Positions 11,080 through 22,419 of a stretch of 64,000 nucleotides of DNA are shown in pieces; position 1 is the stretch's first letter, and every line of letters begins with the position of its first letter. The notes under the pieces were generated by a model. The model had not been told where the DNA came from, did no database searches, and worked only from the letters and a program-made list of their open reading frames with translations. Both the position numbers and the translations under genes were made by a program. Source of the stretch: Metellina segmentata (Eukaryota; Arthropoda; Arachnida; Araneae; Tetragnathidae); the NCBI GenBank assembly GCA_947359465.1, contig OX375883.1, forward strand, positions 87,662,911-87,726,910. The letters run 5' to 3'.

Positions 11080-11163
11080 TTCTAGTGGTTATATCGACGA
11101 GCTGTCTCGTCATTTGGAAAATTGACCAGATCTTGATGGACGAGATATCTCGTCATTAGAAGG
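11080..11163 (+). repeat. Dispersed GAGATATCTCGTC repeat, copy 1
   Basis: The consensus-like order is TTAACCCTTCTAGTGGTT, then CGAGCTGTCTCGTCAT, GACCAGATCTTGATGG and ACGAGATATCTCGTCATTAG. The last block contains the palindrome CGAGATATCTCG. Related copies lie near 42360-42535, 44100-44225 and 47725-47935, with a weak one near 16440-16500. Confidence 0.6.
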
Positions 11164-11820
11164 CAGCATACCACATTTTGATCTGGACATCGTAAAAAAA
11201 AAATGAAAAATACGCTTCAAAGGCCAGGGAGTTGTATTATTTAAAAAATAAAACAGAGGGCGTTGTAAGATTACGTCAAAAATAGAATATTAAAAACAAT
11301 CAAAAGCTTTGATTATTTATTTATTTACGAATTATTCCTAGACAAGCTTTCTACGATTGAGTCGACGCAGAAATCTTACCTCAAGGCAAAGGATTCTCTT
11401 GAAGTTGAGCCGCAGACTCTGCGCTCTCTGAGGGTTTAAGAAAAATCACTCGTATCTATTTCAAATACGACAGATGTATTACTTTATTGCTGCTGTATTG
11501 TGTATTGTCACGTGCATCACAGGTGGTAGTTTTACGGACCTGTGTATTGATTGCAGCTGTTAGCGATAGTGAAGGGTTGTCACAGCACAGGGCACCTGCA
11601 CAATCTGAATCATTGTAACCATTTTGAAAAAAAAAATTATGCTAATTTCCCTTGTTCCTAATTTATTTCCAGATTTCATGAAGTTTGTCCTCATGCTCAG
11701 AGTATCTCTGCTGAAGGCTCTATTGCTAATATCTATGAGAGATTTTCAGTGTGAATACAAACCAGACGGAGATTTTTCTTCCTGTTACCCAAATGCTTTC
11801 GTCGGATCTTTCCTTTATGG

Positions 11821-13040
11821 CAGTGTTTCCCAAACTTTTGACATATGTGTACCCCTTTTATAATTTTCGTAACGCTGAGTACCCTTCGTCGAAAAAATGG
11901 ATGTAGTATTTTAATAACAATCAAAATGTATTTTTTTTTCTTTTTGTGTGACATTCATAAAATAATAAGAAAAGAGAAATAAAATTATTCATAATAAAAT
12001 ATAAATAAAAGTTATATTATAAATAACGTTTATTTCGATCAATGAGAAGGATGAAATTGTTTGTGCTGAGATAACAGATCGTCATAATTTGATTCCCTGG
12101 TTGTTAATTTTAATCTGAGTTGTGGTTCCACGTCCAATAGTATGTTCCTTTTTTTTCGACTTAATGTCTACAAATGCTGAAAAAGCAACTTCACATAAAT
12201 ATGAAGTTGGAAAAGGCAAGATGTATTTTAGAACCTTTTTCTGTTTCAACCGGATACACAGGTTGCATTTGTAACCAGAATGATGTTAAAGTACTCTCCT
12301 TATGTTTATTTTTCAAGAATCCGTCTGAAGCCAATTCCAACAATTGTTCTTCTTTGCATGCGACAAATCTTCTGGCATGGATGTTGTGTTAATGTTAAAC
12401 GGATATCTCATCCATTCAATAATTTTGGTTAAATCAGGGAAATAATTTTTCAAGTCCACTTGCAAACTATCCAAATACTGTGTTATGCATTTCAGAGTAT
12501 CAGCAGCAATTTTAGTAGTCGAACTTGTTATAAATTCACGAAGAGAGGAAAACGAGTCTACTTCTCCATTGCCAACTCTCTTTTGCCATAACTTTAGTTT
12601 TGCGATAGCAGCGTTCACTTTATCTTGAACGGGAAACAATGAAATTTCTTTGCCTTGTAACGATAAGTTGAGGCAATTTAAAACAGAGAATATATCTGCT
12701 ATGCTAGTTTACAAAGCCATTTCCAGTCATGTAAACAATTTTTCAACTCAAATCTATCATTAAGAAAACATTGAAGTTCATGTCAAAGCTGTGCCGGTTG
12801 AGCCCGACGGAGGTTTAACGAAGTTATTTCTGTAACGAAGTGTGGCATATTTCCACCGTGTCACTCCGGACCATCTCACGCCTAATAAGACTGTCTTGAC
12901 TTGAATCATGAGAACGTAGAATTAGGCGCAGCCAAGCACAATGCAGTGCATATCCCCACCGAACTCCTGTGCAACGCGTACCCCCACCAAACTCTTCCCG
13001 AACCCCTGTGGGTACGCGTACCACACTTTGGGAAACACTG
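11821..13040 (-). mobile_element. hAT transposon relic inserted in a SINE
   Basis: The left end CAGTGTTTCCCAAACTTTTG and the right end GGGAAACACTG are inverted, with GTACCCC just inside, typical of hAT (ZBED5/SCAND3-like) elements. The flanking octamers CTTTATGG and CCTTAGGG match at 6 of 8 bases, as expected for an old 8-bp duplication. Both flanks continue the 3' part of the main SINE (GTCGGATCTTTCC on the left, GATTGATCCCAAACCGTCG on the right). The minus strand retains part of a transposase at 12639-12313. Confidence 0.75.
12313..12639 (-). pseudogene. hAT transposase fragment (ZBED5/SCAND3 type)
   Basis: A roughly 108-codon stretch contains DKVNAAIAKLKLWQKRVGNG, SFSSLREFI and LKNYFPDLTKIIEWMRYPF. 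This matches the pattern DKIxAFxxKLxLWxxRVxxGxxxxFPSL, then FxxYFPDLxxxxWIRNPF, in the middle of ZBED-type hAT transposases. The BED zinc finger, most catalytic residues and the dimerisation tail are absent. It lies inside the hAT terminal repeats at 11821-13040, so it is a dead copy. Confidence 0.65.
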
Positions 13041-13410
13041 CCTTAGGGGATTGATCCCAAACCGTCGTCAAACAACCATTGTTTTGCTCTAGTACGACGC
13101 TAATTAAAAATTACCAAATTAACAAAATTACGAGGAAGTTTGGAGAGTGGGGTGCCAGCTCGGGTGTTGCTTCGTCATCTGACCGTGGTTCAAAATTACG
13201 AGGTGTTGTCACCGGATCTTTCCCTTAAGGGACTGATCTCGGACCGTAGTCAATAGTCCGTTGTGTTGCACTAGTACGACGTTAACTAAAATTACCAATT
13301 ACCTACCAAAATTACGAGGTGTTGTCCTCGGATCTTTCCTTTAAGGGATTGATCCCGGACCGTCGTCAATAGCCCGCTGTGTTGCTCTAGTACGACATTA
13401 AAAAAATTTC
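13021..13410 (+). repeat. Main SINE family, three 3'-end fragments
   Basis: The right part of the SINE split by the hAT element (13041-13115) is followed by two further truncated copies (about 13135-13300 and 13305-13410). Each ends with CTAGTACGACGTTAA-type sequence and an ATTACC-rich tail. None has a tRNA-like head. Confidence 0.7.
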
Positions 13411-13549
13411 CAATTACCAAAACAAATTAAAAAATGTTCGATTCATGTAATTCCATAGTCAAGTCGCTTCTTCGGTTCGTTAAAACGTCTGAATTCCCAT
13501 GTCTCAGTGATATTCTGAAATATAAAATACGCATACATAAATTAGGTAG

Positions 13550-13640
13550 GTAGGTATTTTAATTAAAGTCGTACTGGAGCAACACAACGGGCTATTGTCG
13601 ACGATCCGGGATCAATCACCCAAGGGAAAGATTCGATATA
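13550..13640 (-). repeat. Main SINE family, 3' fragment
   Basis: The minus-strand tail of the SINE (TTAATTAAAGTCGTACTGGA then GCAACACAACGGGCTATTG) stops where a Tc1-like element begins shortly downstream. No head is present. Confidence 0.6.
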
Positions 13641-13662
13641 CTTAATTTTAGACACTGTTATA

Positions 13663-14229
13663 TACAGTATATGGACAAAAGTATTTGGACACTGCCGAAA
13701 TTCGGTGTAGGATCCATGTAAGTGCGCGGTTGTTTTTCCTGTTTAGGGCTAAGTCCATTGCTTTATGTACCTGGTACCATGAACGCTGACGTGTACCTCG
13801 ACGTTCTGGATCATTCGGCATTGCCTACACTATGGCAATACTACGGTGATGATGATTGCTTCTTCCAACAGGATCGAGCCCCATGCCATACTGCAAAACG
13901 TGTGTTGGACTAAAAATGAGGTGGATTTGCTTGACTGGCCTGTTCAGTGCCCCAATCTCAATCCGATCGAGCAATTATGGGACAAACTGGAGCGACACCT
14001 ACGACACCGTCACGCACGCCCATCTTCGCAACAATATCTTCTCACAGCCTTGCAAAAGGCATGACGAGTTATTCCTGTCCAGACATACAGAGAACTTGTC
14101 TAAAGCATGTCTCGACGTGTTACAGCTGTAATACAAGCAAAAGGAAGGTCTACCCCTTATTAAATGCAATAATAAAGCACTTTTTCTGAAAAACATGAAG
14201 TGTCCAAATAATTTTGTCCATATAGTGTA
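13663..14229 (+). mobile_element. Tc1-like deletion derivative with transposase C-terminus
   Basis: Inverted ends carry ATATGGACAAAAGTATTTGG on the left and the complement of a closely related sequence on the right. The plus strand codes for the second and third DDE regions: MNADVYLDVLDHSALPTLWQ, FFQQDRAPCHTAKRVL, then, after one stop, LDWPVQCPNLNPIEQLWDKL. These are the Tc1 signatures QxDNAPxHxA and DWPxxSPDLNPIExLW. The N-terminal DNA-binding half is deleted. Related copies are at 38093-38669 and 54419-55192. Confidence 0.8.
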
Positions 14230-14234
14230 TGTAA

Positions 14235-14700
14235 ATAGATTGCATATTGCTTCTCATTAATAACTGTGAATAAAGAACATTTCATCTCTTATATCATTTA
14301 ATTTTAGATTTAATTGAAGAGAGATACAGAGAAATTAATGGCTCATAACTGTATTGTTATCATTTTATTGAAGGTTCGCCGTCTCTGGCATAGAATACAT
14401 AAATACCTCCTCGGAGCATATAAGCTGCATCAGCATCCAACTGTCCCATCCCGCATCATAGAAAGTGTTGATAGACATCACTGATGTCACCCGTCATTCA
14501 CTTCACACCAACATTCAGCAAACAACTCCGAATAGCTCACAGCGTTTGCATTCCACTCAACTATTATCGTTACAAGATATCGACAGTTTTTTTATGATAA
14601 TGGCAACAGATAATCACATCTTGTGCTTGAATTTGAAGAGGGAATGGATTATTATTATCTGTGAATAGTTTAACGCTTTTTATTCGAGACGACTGAAGGG
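14235..14700. other. No feature recognised
   Basis: AT-rich sequence within sowah intron 3 on the minus strand; nothing coding or repetitive that I can support. Confidence 0.4.
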
Positions 14701-15082
14701 CAGGTAGTTAGGTATTTAATTAACGAAGCACTGTTGCAATACAACGGGCCATTGACGACGGACCGGTACCAACTACGAAGAGAAAGATCTGAGGACAACA
14801 CCACGTACTTTTCTACTGGGTAATGGTAATTTTTTAGTTAATGTCGTACTAGAGCAACACAACGGGCTATTAACGACGATCCGGGATCAGTCCCTGAAGG
14901 GAAAGATCCGAGGACAACACCTCGTAATTTTGAACCACGGTCACTTTTACATTGGGAAGATCGGTAGATATTTTTAAATTAACGTCGCACTGGAGCAATA
15001 CAACGGGCCATTGACGACGGTCCGGCACCAAGTACAAAGAGAAAGATCTGAGGACAACACTACGTACTTTTCCATTGGGAAG
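14700..15082 (-). repeat. Main SINE family, three truncated minus copies in series
   Basis: Three truncated SINE tails follow each other (about 14700-14815, 14820-14945 and 14955-15082). Each begins with a TTAATT/GTTAA-type tail complement and runs only as far as GAGGACAACAC then TACGTACTTTT or CTCGTAATTTT. Similar break points suggest local duplication as well as insertion. Confidence 0.65.
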
Positions 15083-15430
15083 AGCCGACCAACCGGTATA
15101 TTGGTTAAGGTGTTAGCCTCTAGATCGGAAGGTTCCTGGTTCGAATCCGGGTTCGGGCATGGATGTTTGTAAGCGTATGGTGTAGAGGCGACTGGTGCAC
15201 CTTAAATCTGTCGTGACCGAAAGTCCGCACGTTGGGTTGGAGTGGAAGTTTGGAGAGTGGGGTGCCAGCTCAGGTGTTGCTTCGTCATCTGACCGTGGTT
15301 CAAAATTACGACTCCTCGTGTTGTCCTCGGATCTTTCCCTTAAGGGACTGATCCCGGACCGTCGTCAATAGCCCGTTGTGTTGCTCTAGTACGACGTTAA
15401 TTAAAATTACCCTTACCATACCATTACCAT
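15083..15430 (+). repeat. Main SINE family, full-length copy
   Basis: A complete SINE. The tRNA-like head GACCAACCGGTATATTGGTT has a B box GGTTCGAATCC. It is followed by the conserved body (CCTTAAATCTGTCGTGACCG, then TGGAAGTTTGGAGAGTGGGG) and an ATTACCCTTACC tail. The head has A and B boxes but no believable anticodon arm. Confidence 0.8.
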
Positions 15431-15875
15431 TGGGAAGATCGGTAGGTATTTTTCAATTAAAATCGCACTGGAGCAATACAACGGGCCATTGACGACGGTA
15501 TTGACGGCCATTGACGATTCGAGGACAATACCACGTAATTTTGAACCATGGTTAGATGACGAGGCAACACATGAGCTGGAACCCCACTCTCCAAACCCAA
15601 CAACCCAACGAGAGGACTTTCGGACTCGACAGATTTAAAGTGCAACAGCCGCCTCTAAACCATACGCTTACAAACCTTACCAAAATCCATGCACTGACAC
15701 TGATTGTAACCAGGATCCTTACAATCTAGAGGCTGATACCTGAAATCGTTGGTCGACCGGGATCCATCTTGAAGGAAAAGATCCAAGGACAACGCCTCGT
15801 AATTATGAACCAGGTTCAGATGACGAAAACCAAACCTGAGCTGCCATTTCACTCTTCAAAATGCCACACCAATGT
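15431..15875 (-). repeat. Main SINE family, minus copy with internal partial duplication
   Basis: A diverged full-length minus copy ends at a degenerate head near 15765. A second partial body segment (AAGATCCAAGGACAACGCCT onward) follows to about 15870. A G-rich run closes the block. Confidence 0.55.
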
Positions 15876-15906
15876 TGGGACATTGGAGGGGGGAAGGGGG
15901 GGGGGA

Positions 15907-16427
15907 GTCCGGACAGTCATTCTGTGGCTTCTTTGATAGTTGGCCTTGGGATGACCTCTACTCATTCTTCTTCATAGGATTGTTCTTCGGCATTCCCGTT
16001 CAACACCTGATTGATGATTTCATCATCATATATGGTCTGTAATTGCTTGAACATTCTCGTCCAGTCAGAAAGTCATGAAATGTAAGGTTTTCAGGAACTT
16101 GAGGATCCCTTTGACGAAATTCCTGGATCAAGGCTTCATCTGGATCATCGGAATCAGTCTTGGAGATTTTTCCGTCCCCCTTACCAACTTGGGAGATCCG
16201 AAGTCTAACCACTTTGAAAAAATCAGACACTTTCCCGACAAATTTTCATGTCTTAAGCAAAACAATGAAAGGAAAGTGAGGAAACTAAGTTCGTAAAAAA
16301 GAGAGAATGTGTAATTTTGGTTCGTAAATCGTCGAGGAATAAACATTAGTTCTATGGGACTGTTCGGGACTAACGAAGTAGTTCGTAAAAACGTGCAGTT
16401 CGTAAAAACGCGCGTCCCACTGTATCG
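15907..16427 (-). pseudogene. pogo/Tigger-type element relic with transposase C-terminus
   Basis: The right border GCGCGTCCCACTG followed by TA is a plausible pogo-type terminal repeat with its TA target. On the minus strand the sequence reads LIQEFRQRDPQVPENLTFHD and then, in other frames, YDDEIINQVLNGNAEEQS and VEVIPRPTIKEATE. The last parts match the C-terminal pattern DEEIxxxV, then an acidic run, then PxPTxxEAxEAL, of Tigger/jerky transposases. Frame changes and the missing N-terminal and catalytic domains make it non-functional. It lies in sowah intron 3. Confidence 0.5.
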
Positions 16428-16622
16428 TTATTAGAAAAATCGGTCTGATCTTATTAGATGAGATATCTGGTCGAAGCCACTTGGCTAAGGGTTAAAATAA
16501 GGTATTTAATGTAAGTAACGACTAGGAATCCATCAGTATATGTAAACAATTAAGAGACTACATTGTTATACGTGAGTCTACTTGAGTCGAGAAATGTCAA
16601 AAGGATGGTTAACTGTGCTTAC

Positions 16623-18194
16623 CTTAACTTTATCTTTAGTATCTTCTCTAACTTCCACCTCCACAGGATCAGCGCACTCTCCAAGCTTTTTTCTCTCCGG
16701 TGGTACTGGTGGAGGCATCTCCTCCCTGGAGGCAGTTTCGAGCTGGTTTATATTCCCAGAATTCTGCTCCGGGAAAAAACCGGAAAAGTTCTGTTCAGGA
16801 CGTAACGGCACCAATGGACCCTCACTGATGGGCCTTCCCTTGGAAGACGGGTGCTCCTGAGAACAACTGAGATTCAACAGGTGCTGTTCGTGACTGGCGT
16901 TTGTCTTGAGGAAGTTCGTGACATCTCTGGGAAGTCTCGCGTCCTTGGATTCACTCTCTATCACTCTCCTAGAATTCGCATTGAAAGTTAAGGCTGGGTC
17001 CGTGCATTCAGTATCTATCTTTGAGGCTGGATTCCAGGATTCGATGACTGATGAGTCAGGCACTCTCCTAGAGTTCACACTGGAGTCCTTGGATTCAGAT
17101 TCATGTGGATTCCCTTGTCGACGACTTGCTTTGGTAGGTTCCCTGGATTCGGTTCCTAAGTCATTCATTTTTCTGGGACTTATTCTCGATATTTGGTCTC
17201 GAGATTCAGTGGCCGAATCGTTTCCTTTCTTTGGACTTATCCTGGATGTCAATACAGGATCCTTGAAGAGTGCCCTGGCGACGTTTCGGAGATTATCGGA
17301 GTCCTGGAAGTCGGAATGAGTGTCAAACGCTATTCGATTCGGGGATATTATCTCAGTGCGATGGACAGGAGATTCTTGGTAGGGTGGTGGAGATGTGTAG
17401 CTCATAGTCCTATGGGGGGCTTTGGAATGGATGCCATGTAAGGTTTCAACGTTTCTGGACAAAGAAGGTTCTGCCAACCTGGAATGGGCCTCAACTTCAG
17501 GTCTGTAAAACACATCTTCGGTATTTCTAGCTTGGCTTAACATGGGAGGATAATTCGGAAAGACATCATCAGATCTCTGGGCTTCTACCCCAAGTCCTCT
17601 AGGCTGGTTCAATCTCCTTGGTGGTGGATTATCTATGTACAAAGGACACCTTTGGTCTTCAGATCTATGCAAATCGTTGGTGGACCGATTCATCCTTAAC
17701 ATATTTCTGTCCGGTGGTACAAAGGAATCAGTCGAGAATCTTCTACTTTGAATCTGCTCTTGATCTTGTCCATGAAAAGAGAGGCTTTGGTACAATTTTC
17801 CAGGATTGTGGTCCAATCCCTCCGAACGGACACACCTGCGGACGCCATGTGCCGGCAACGCCCCAATTTGGTCGCCAACGTAAGATCTTCCAACAGGTTG
17901 GTGGGATTCTTTCGAGATTCGGCCCTGAGACGGAGTAGATTCGGACCTGGATCTAGATGCATCACGCGTCAGATGGACGGAGCCGTCGAATTCCGGGCTG
18001 GGGGGAGTGAGAATCTGTTTGCTGGTGGACAGACGATAGCGCCAGTAGGGTTGAAAGCTCTGCGAGAGGGGGGAGGAATAGGATCCACCACTGCATTCTG
18101 AAGACAGGCTGGAGGTTTCTGATTCGGGTTCGCAAAAGGTTTGGACACCGTTGTTGACGCCATATTCTTTTTTCAGTTCGATGTATTTCTTATT
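16623..18194 (-). CDS. sowah: sosondowah exon 3 (long central exon)
   Basis: An open exon of 1572 bp (524 codons, phase 0 at both ends) lies between a TTTCCTATTCCAG-type acceptor at 18195-18196 and an AAG-GTAAGC donor at 16622. It opens with NKKYIELKKEY, the end of the N-terminal SOWAH domain (family pattern KYVVLKKxY), and then becomes a low-complexity, Ser/Arg/Pro-rich, probably disordered linker. That linker carries a PPPY motif near exon residue 270 (a WW-domain ligand class), imperfect repeats of SRISPKK/SRISPRK plus ESRD/ESRE, and a terminal PPPVPPERKK, an SH3-ligand-like proline run. The open frame continues 14 codons into the intron and stops. SOWAH proteins are ankyrin-repeat proteins of poorly defined function; I infer a scaffold role only. 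Confidence 0.8.
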
Positions 18195-18297
18195 CTGGAA
18201 TAGGAAAGAATACTGTAACTTTGTACACTGGATTTTATTTCATATTTGAGATTCTATAATCGATTAATTTACTTTCACTTGAAACTAGAAAAAAACG

Positions 18298-18594
18298 ATT
18301 TAAAGGCTGAAGATTGCACACCCGACTACTCTGGTAAGACTTAGAAGTGGTCACACAAGATACAAGACTCATGTAAAAGATGAACGAACTTTCCAACTTG
18401 GTTCATGCACCACAACCTCAGCAATTCCTTCCCATATTTAGATTGATTTAAAGGCTCAAGACTTCATCAGACTTCTCTGGTAAGACTTAGAAGCGGTCAC
18501 AAAAGATACATGACTCCATGTAAAAGATGAACGAACTTTTCAACTTGGTCCATGCTCCACAATCTCAACACCTCCTTCCCATATTTTAGATTGT
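18298..18594. repeat. Two-unit tandem duplication, about 148 bp per unit
   Basis: Two adjacent units both run from GATTTAAAGGCT through TCTGGTAAGACTTAGAAG and AAAAGATGAACGAACTTT to CCTTCCCATATTT. They differ at scattered positions. The block lies in sowah intron 2 with no coding potential. Confidence 0.75.
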
Positions 18595-18599
18595 ATCGG

Positions 18600-20262
18600 T
18601 GTCTTTGTAGGACAACTTCTGGATGAACAGGAGTCGTTCGTTGTGCGACTTGGTACACGTGGTCTGGATTACACCAAGACCAATGGGATTAGAAACAAGA
18701 CAAAACTTCACAATGTTTTCAATTCAGAGGAACAAAAATTGTATTACTATTGGAGTCTCATACCACAGAAGAAATTTTTATAGAAATATTTCTCATTCCA
18801 AAGGGGAGAAAAGTCGCTTTAAGAAATCGAGATATCCATTTGTAAACATAATAGTTACTTTAATAAATAAGATAATAATGTTGTCTCTCTTAACATTCGA
18901 TATTAAGAATATTTTATTAAAATATACAAAATATCTCAACACTACCACTTTTAAGGGGGCTTACGACCTTTAAACCACTCTTGATGGAGTAGGAATAAGG
19001 TCAGTTTCGAAGCTATGTCATTTTTTAAGTATTGCATAAAATGGAATACTTTTTTTTTCCATTATGCTCCTGCATTTTTAAGGTATAAAATACATAGTAC
19101 AAACATGATTTAAATATTAGCAGGAGTTTTTGTGTCGGGCTCGTTAAGGTATAACTTCATTGTGAGTAAAGACTTGAGGAACAGTGCTGCGCGCAAGATT
19201 GCATATAAACAAATAGATATATACAAATAAATTTTAGTGTATGTTATTCTATATACATAACTGATTAAAATAAAAGCAAAAAATAAAAAAAAATTAAAAT
19301 TAATATTTTTTATCAATTATGTTTCATGGAAGCAGTAAATATTCTGATACGTCAACAACAATGTCTTCCCCAAAATTCCAAAATAATAACTTTTTTTTCA
19401 ATATTGTGGTTTTAAAACAAGCATGTAGGTTTAACGAATATGTATACCAATTTTTGAACAAGTTGCTCAAATAGTACTTCAGATATCATGCGCTCAATCT
19501 GAGATTTTTCTAAAAAAACAAAGCTGAGAAAAACCGCCGTAAAGATAAAATTTTGGTTATAGAAGCCCATGTTTTGCTCAGTGTACCTTTCGATTTTCTT
19601 TCATATCTCTGGTATTTATTTGAATTTTGTCATGCGGTTGGTGTCAAAATGATCAGAAATGTATGTACTTCAATATATATATTTTTTCGAAAAATCGAAT
19701 TTTTGGAAGGTTTAAAGGTTGTAATATAAGGTCTTAAATAACACGACTAAAAATTGACCTTTTAGGATTATAAATAATACTTTAAATTCCTGTCTGAGAA
19801 CTAAATCAGAAAGATAAAAACATGCTTTGTAACAGGTGAACTATAAGCGCAGCGTCGAGTCAGCTGCAGAGCCAAAAACTCCGATCTAAAAGTGAGAACC
19901 AAAACTAAATCTAACCCCTGCTCCGATCAAGGACACCCTCAGGAGGTCAGGGAGTTATCGGCGGCGTAGAAGGAAGACGCGTCGTAGCGTCCGTTATGTC
20001 GGTTAGTTATGAAGGGTTCTGTAAATAGTACATATGTTGTGTCCATGTAATGTAAATTTGATTAAATAAATATTTGTGAGTGTAATGAGAGTTTGTCGCT
20101 TGTTCGCCCGCTTCAAGGAGGAATTTCTCAGCACACGGCACACGGTATAAATCTGAATAGCTGAATAATAACCTTGTATAGGTATTATATAATGCAATGG
20201 CTTGCAATGAATTTACATAAGAAGTTTTTTAAACACTTAGAAATTAAACTAAAAGTACACAC
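18600..20262. other. sowah intron 2, no recognised element
   Basis: AT-rich intron. A segment at about 19836-20140 (TGTAACAGG start, AATAAATATTTG signal, GC-richer first half) looks a little like a solo LTR, but no partner or target duplication is visible, so it is not called. Confidence 0.4.
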
Positions 20263-20324
20263 CTGAAATTCTCCAACGATCGCAACGGTGTTGATGATAT
20301 CTTTGAATTTTAATCTGGCAGCGT
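20263..20324 (-). CDS. sowah: sosondowah exon 2
   Basis: A 62-bp exon between a TTTCTTACAG acceptor and a CAG-GTGTGT donor. Joined to the single base left by exon 1 it reads DAARLKFKDIINTVAIVGEF plus Q in phase, then continues into exon 3 with NKKYIELKK. The segment matches the middle of the SOWAH N-terminal domain (family pattern RxxFKxxVNxVAxVK). Such a short exon would be missed by size filters; splice sites and exact phase on both sides support it. The intron to exon 3 is about 2.1 kb and that to exon 1 about 4.6 kb. Confidence 0.75.
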
Positions 20325-20689
20325 CTGTAAGAAAATGGAACACTGAATACGAACAAAAAAGTACTAAAAATGACAAAAAACTGATAACACATAAGTTACA
20401 AAACCAGGTCCCGTAACTTCCAGGAATTTGAATTTATCTTTATTAATATCCATTCAACCTAGAAGGATTATTTCTTAAGAGAACAAAGTAACTATTTGGT
20501 AAATCTTAAAATAAGATAGATAGTATTAGCAGCGAATTCTCCAATAAAGTTTTAGATGTGTAATGCAGTACCTTTTCCAAAGTACAGAACATTTTATTAT
20601 ATTTTGCATTAATACTACTTTGAAGTCACGAGTTTTAAATTGCTTTGAATTCTTCTTTTATATAAATAATCTGTATTTATACAGGTAAT

Positions 20690-21012
20690 AGTAATTTTAG
20701 TTAACGTCGTACTAGAGCAACACAACGGGCTATTGACGACGATCCGGGATCAGTCCCTTAAGGGAAAGATCCGAGCACAACACCTCGTAATTTTGAACCA
20801 CGGTCAGATGACGAAGCAACACCTGAGCTGGAACCCCACTCTCCAAACTTTCACACCAACCCAACATGAGGACTTTCGGCCACGACATATTTAAGGTGCA
20901 CCGGCCGCCTCTACGCCATGCGCTTACAAACATCCAAGCCTAGACCCAGATTCGAACCAGGTACCTTCCGATCTAGAGGCTAACACCTTAACCACTATAC
21001 AAGTTGGTCGGC
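20690..21012 (-). repeat. Main SINE family, full-length
   Basis: A complete minus copy from an ATTAC-type tail to the tRNA-like head (complement of GCCGACCAAC), with intact B box complement GGATTCGAACC-like. No clear target duplication. Confidence 0.75.
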
Positions 21013-21091
21013 GTTAAATACGTCGAATAAAATCGTTTAATACAATTTGATCACGTCCAAACGAAACTGGCGCAGATCTCCGATAGAAATC

Positions 21092-21372
21092 GGTAGTCTA
21101 TAGATCGGAAGGTTCCTGGTTCGAATCCGGGTCCGGGCATGGATGTTTGTAAGCGGATGGTGTAGACGCGGCTGGTACACCTAAATCTGTCGTGGCCGAA
21201 AATCCTCACGTTGGGTGGGTGTGGAAGTTTGGAGAGTGGGTGCCAGCTCAGGTGTTGCCTCGGCATCTGACCGTGGTTCCAAATGACGTGGTGTTGTCCT
21301 CGGATATTTCCCTTAGGGGATTGATCCTGGACCGTTACTCGAGTACGACGTTAATTAAAAATTACCATTACC
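21092..21372 (+). repeat. Main SINE family, 5'-truncated
   Basis: Starts inside the tRNA-like head (CTATAGATCGGAAGGTTCCT) and runs to the ATTACCATTACC tail. It has a short deletion in the GTCGTCAATAGCCC segment. Confidence 0.7.
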
Positions 21373-21511
21373 AAGGGTAAATGTCCATTACTTAACATTG
21401 TCTGCCTTCTGTTTTCCAAGCATGACCCTAAGGGTCCTTGCTTCATATAACCCCCTCCACCCCACCCACCCCAAAAAATGACATCCTAGAAGCAGCTATC
21501 ACTAGTAGATA

Positions 21512-21687
21512 GCGTGGAAGTTTGGAGAGTGGAGTGCCAGCTCAGGTGTTGCTTCGTCATCTGACCGTGGTTCAAAATTACGAGGTGTTGTCCTCGGATC
21601 TTTCCCTTAAGGGACTGATCCCGGACCGTCGTCAATAGCCCGTTGTGTTGCTCTAGTACGACGTTAACTAAAAAATTACCAATTACC
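21512..21687 (+). repeat. Main SINE family, body and tail only
   Basis: Begins at GCGTGGAAGTTTGGAGAG and continues to the AATTACCAATTACC tail; the tRNA-like head is missing. Confidence 0.7.
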
Positions 21688-21736
21688 ACTAGTAGATAGA
21701 TATATTTATAGAAATGCTTTTTAAATAAGTATTTGG

Positions 21737-22061
21737 TAGTGGTAATTTTAGTTAACATCGTACTAGAGCAACACACCGGGCTATTGACGACGGTCCGGAA
21801 TCAGTCCCTTAAGGGAACGATCCGTGCACAACACCTCGTAATTTTGAACCACGGTCAGATGACGAAGCTACACCTGAGCTGGTACCCCACTCTCCAAACT
21901 TCTACACCAACTCAACGTGAGGACTTTCGGCCACGACAGATTTAAGGTGCACCAGCCGCCTCTACACCATACGCTTACAACGATCCGGACCCGGATTCGA
22001 ACCAGGAACCTTCCGATATAGAAGCTAACACCTTAACCACTATACCGGTTGGTCGGCTAAT
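21737..22061 (-). repeat. Main SINE family, full-length with target duplication
   Basis: A complete minus copy flanked by TAAGTATTTGG at 21726-21736 and 22062-22072, an 11-bp direct duplication consistent with LINE-mediated retroposition. Confidence 0.8.
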
Positions 22062-22247
22062 TAAGTATTTGGATTCATCTTTTATTTTTATCGAAACCAT
22101 TTATCTGATACTTAAGAACAAATTTCTTACAGATCTTATTCCATCCACTCTCTGAATGGTGTTTTCAGCATCCGCTTTCGAAAGTTAGTCGGTGACTCCA
22201 TAAAAGATATCCACCAACCCCCAACTTCCTGTAAACCCTAGTATGAA

Positions 22248-22413
22248 GTAGGTAGGTTGTTAAATTAACGTCGCACTAGAGCAACACAACGGGCTATGTG
22301 CAAAGATCCGGTATCAGTCCCGATTGGATATACCCGGGTTTTACTTAATTTAGTGTTTTTGAACCACGGACAGATGATGAAGTCAACACCTGGCATGCCA
22401 CTCTCGAAACTTC
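22248..22413 (-). repeat. Main SINE family, degraded 3' part
   Basis: The tail complement TTAAATTAACGTCGCACTAG then GCAACACAACGGGCTAT continues into a diverged body ending near CCACTCTCGAAACTTCG. The head is absent. Confidence 0.6.
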
Positions 22414-22419
22414 GATTCT

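Noticed and set aside
16582..17319. Plus-strand frames of 92 and 137 codons
   Set aside because: They are antisense shadows of the long sowah exon 3.
19836..20140. Possible solo LTR in sowah intron 2
   Set aside because: Only composition and a polyadenylation-like signal support it; the ends are not defined.
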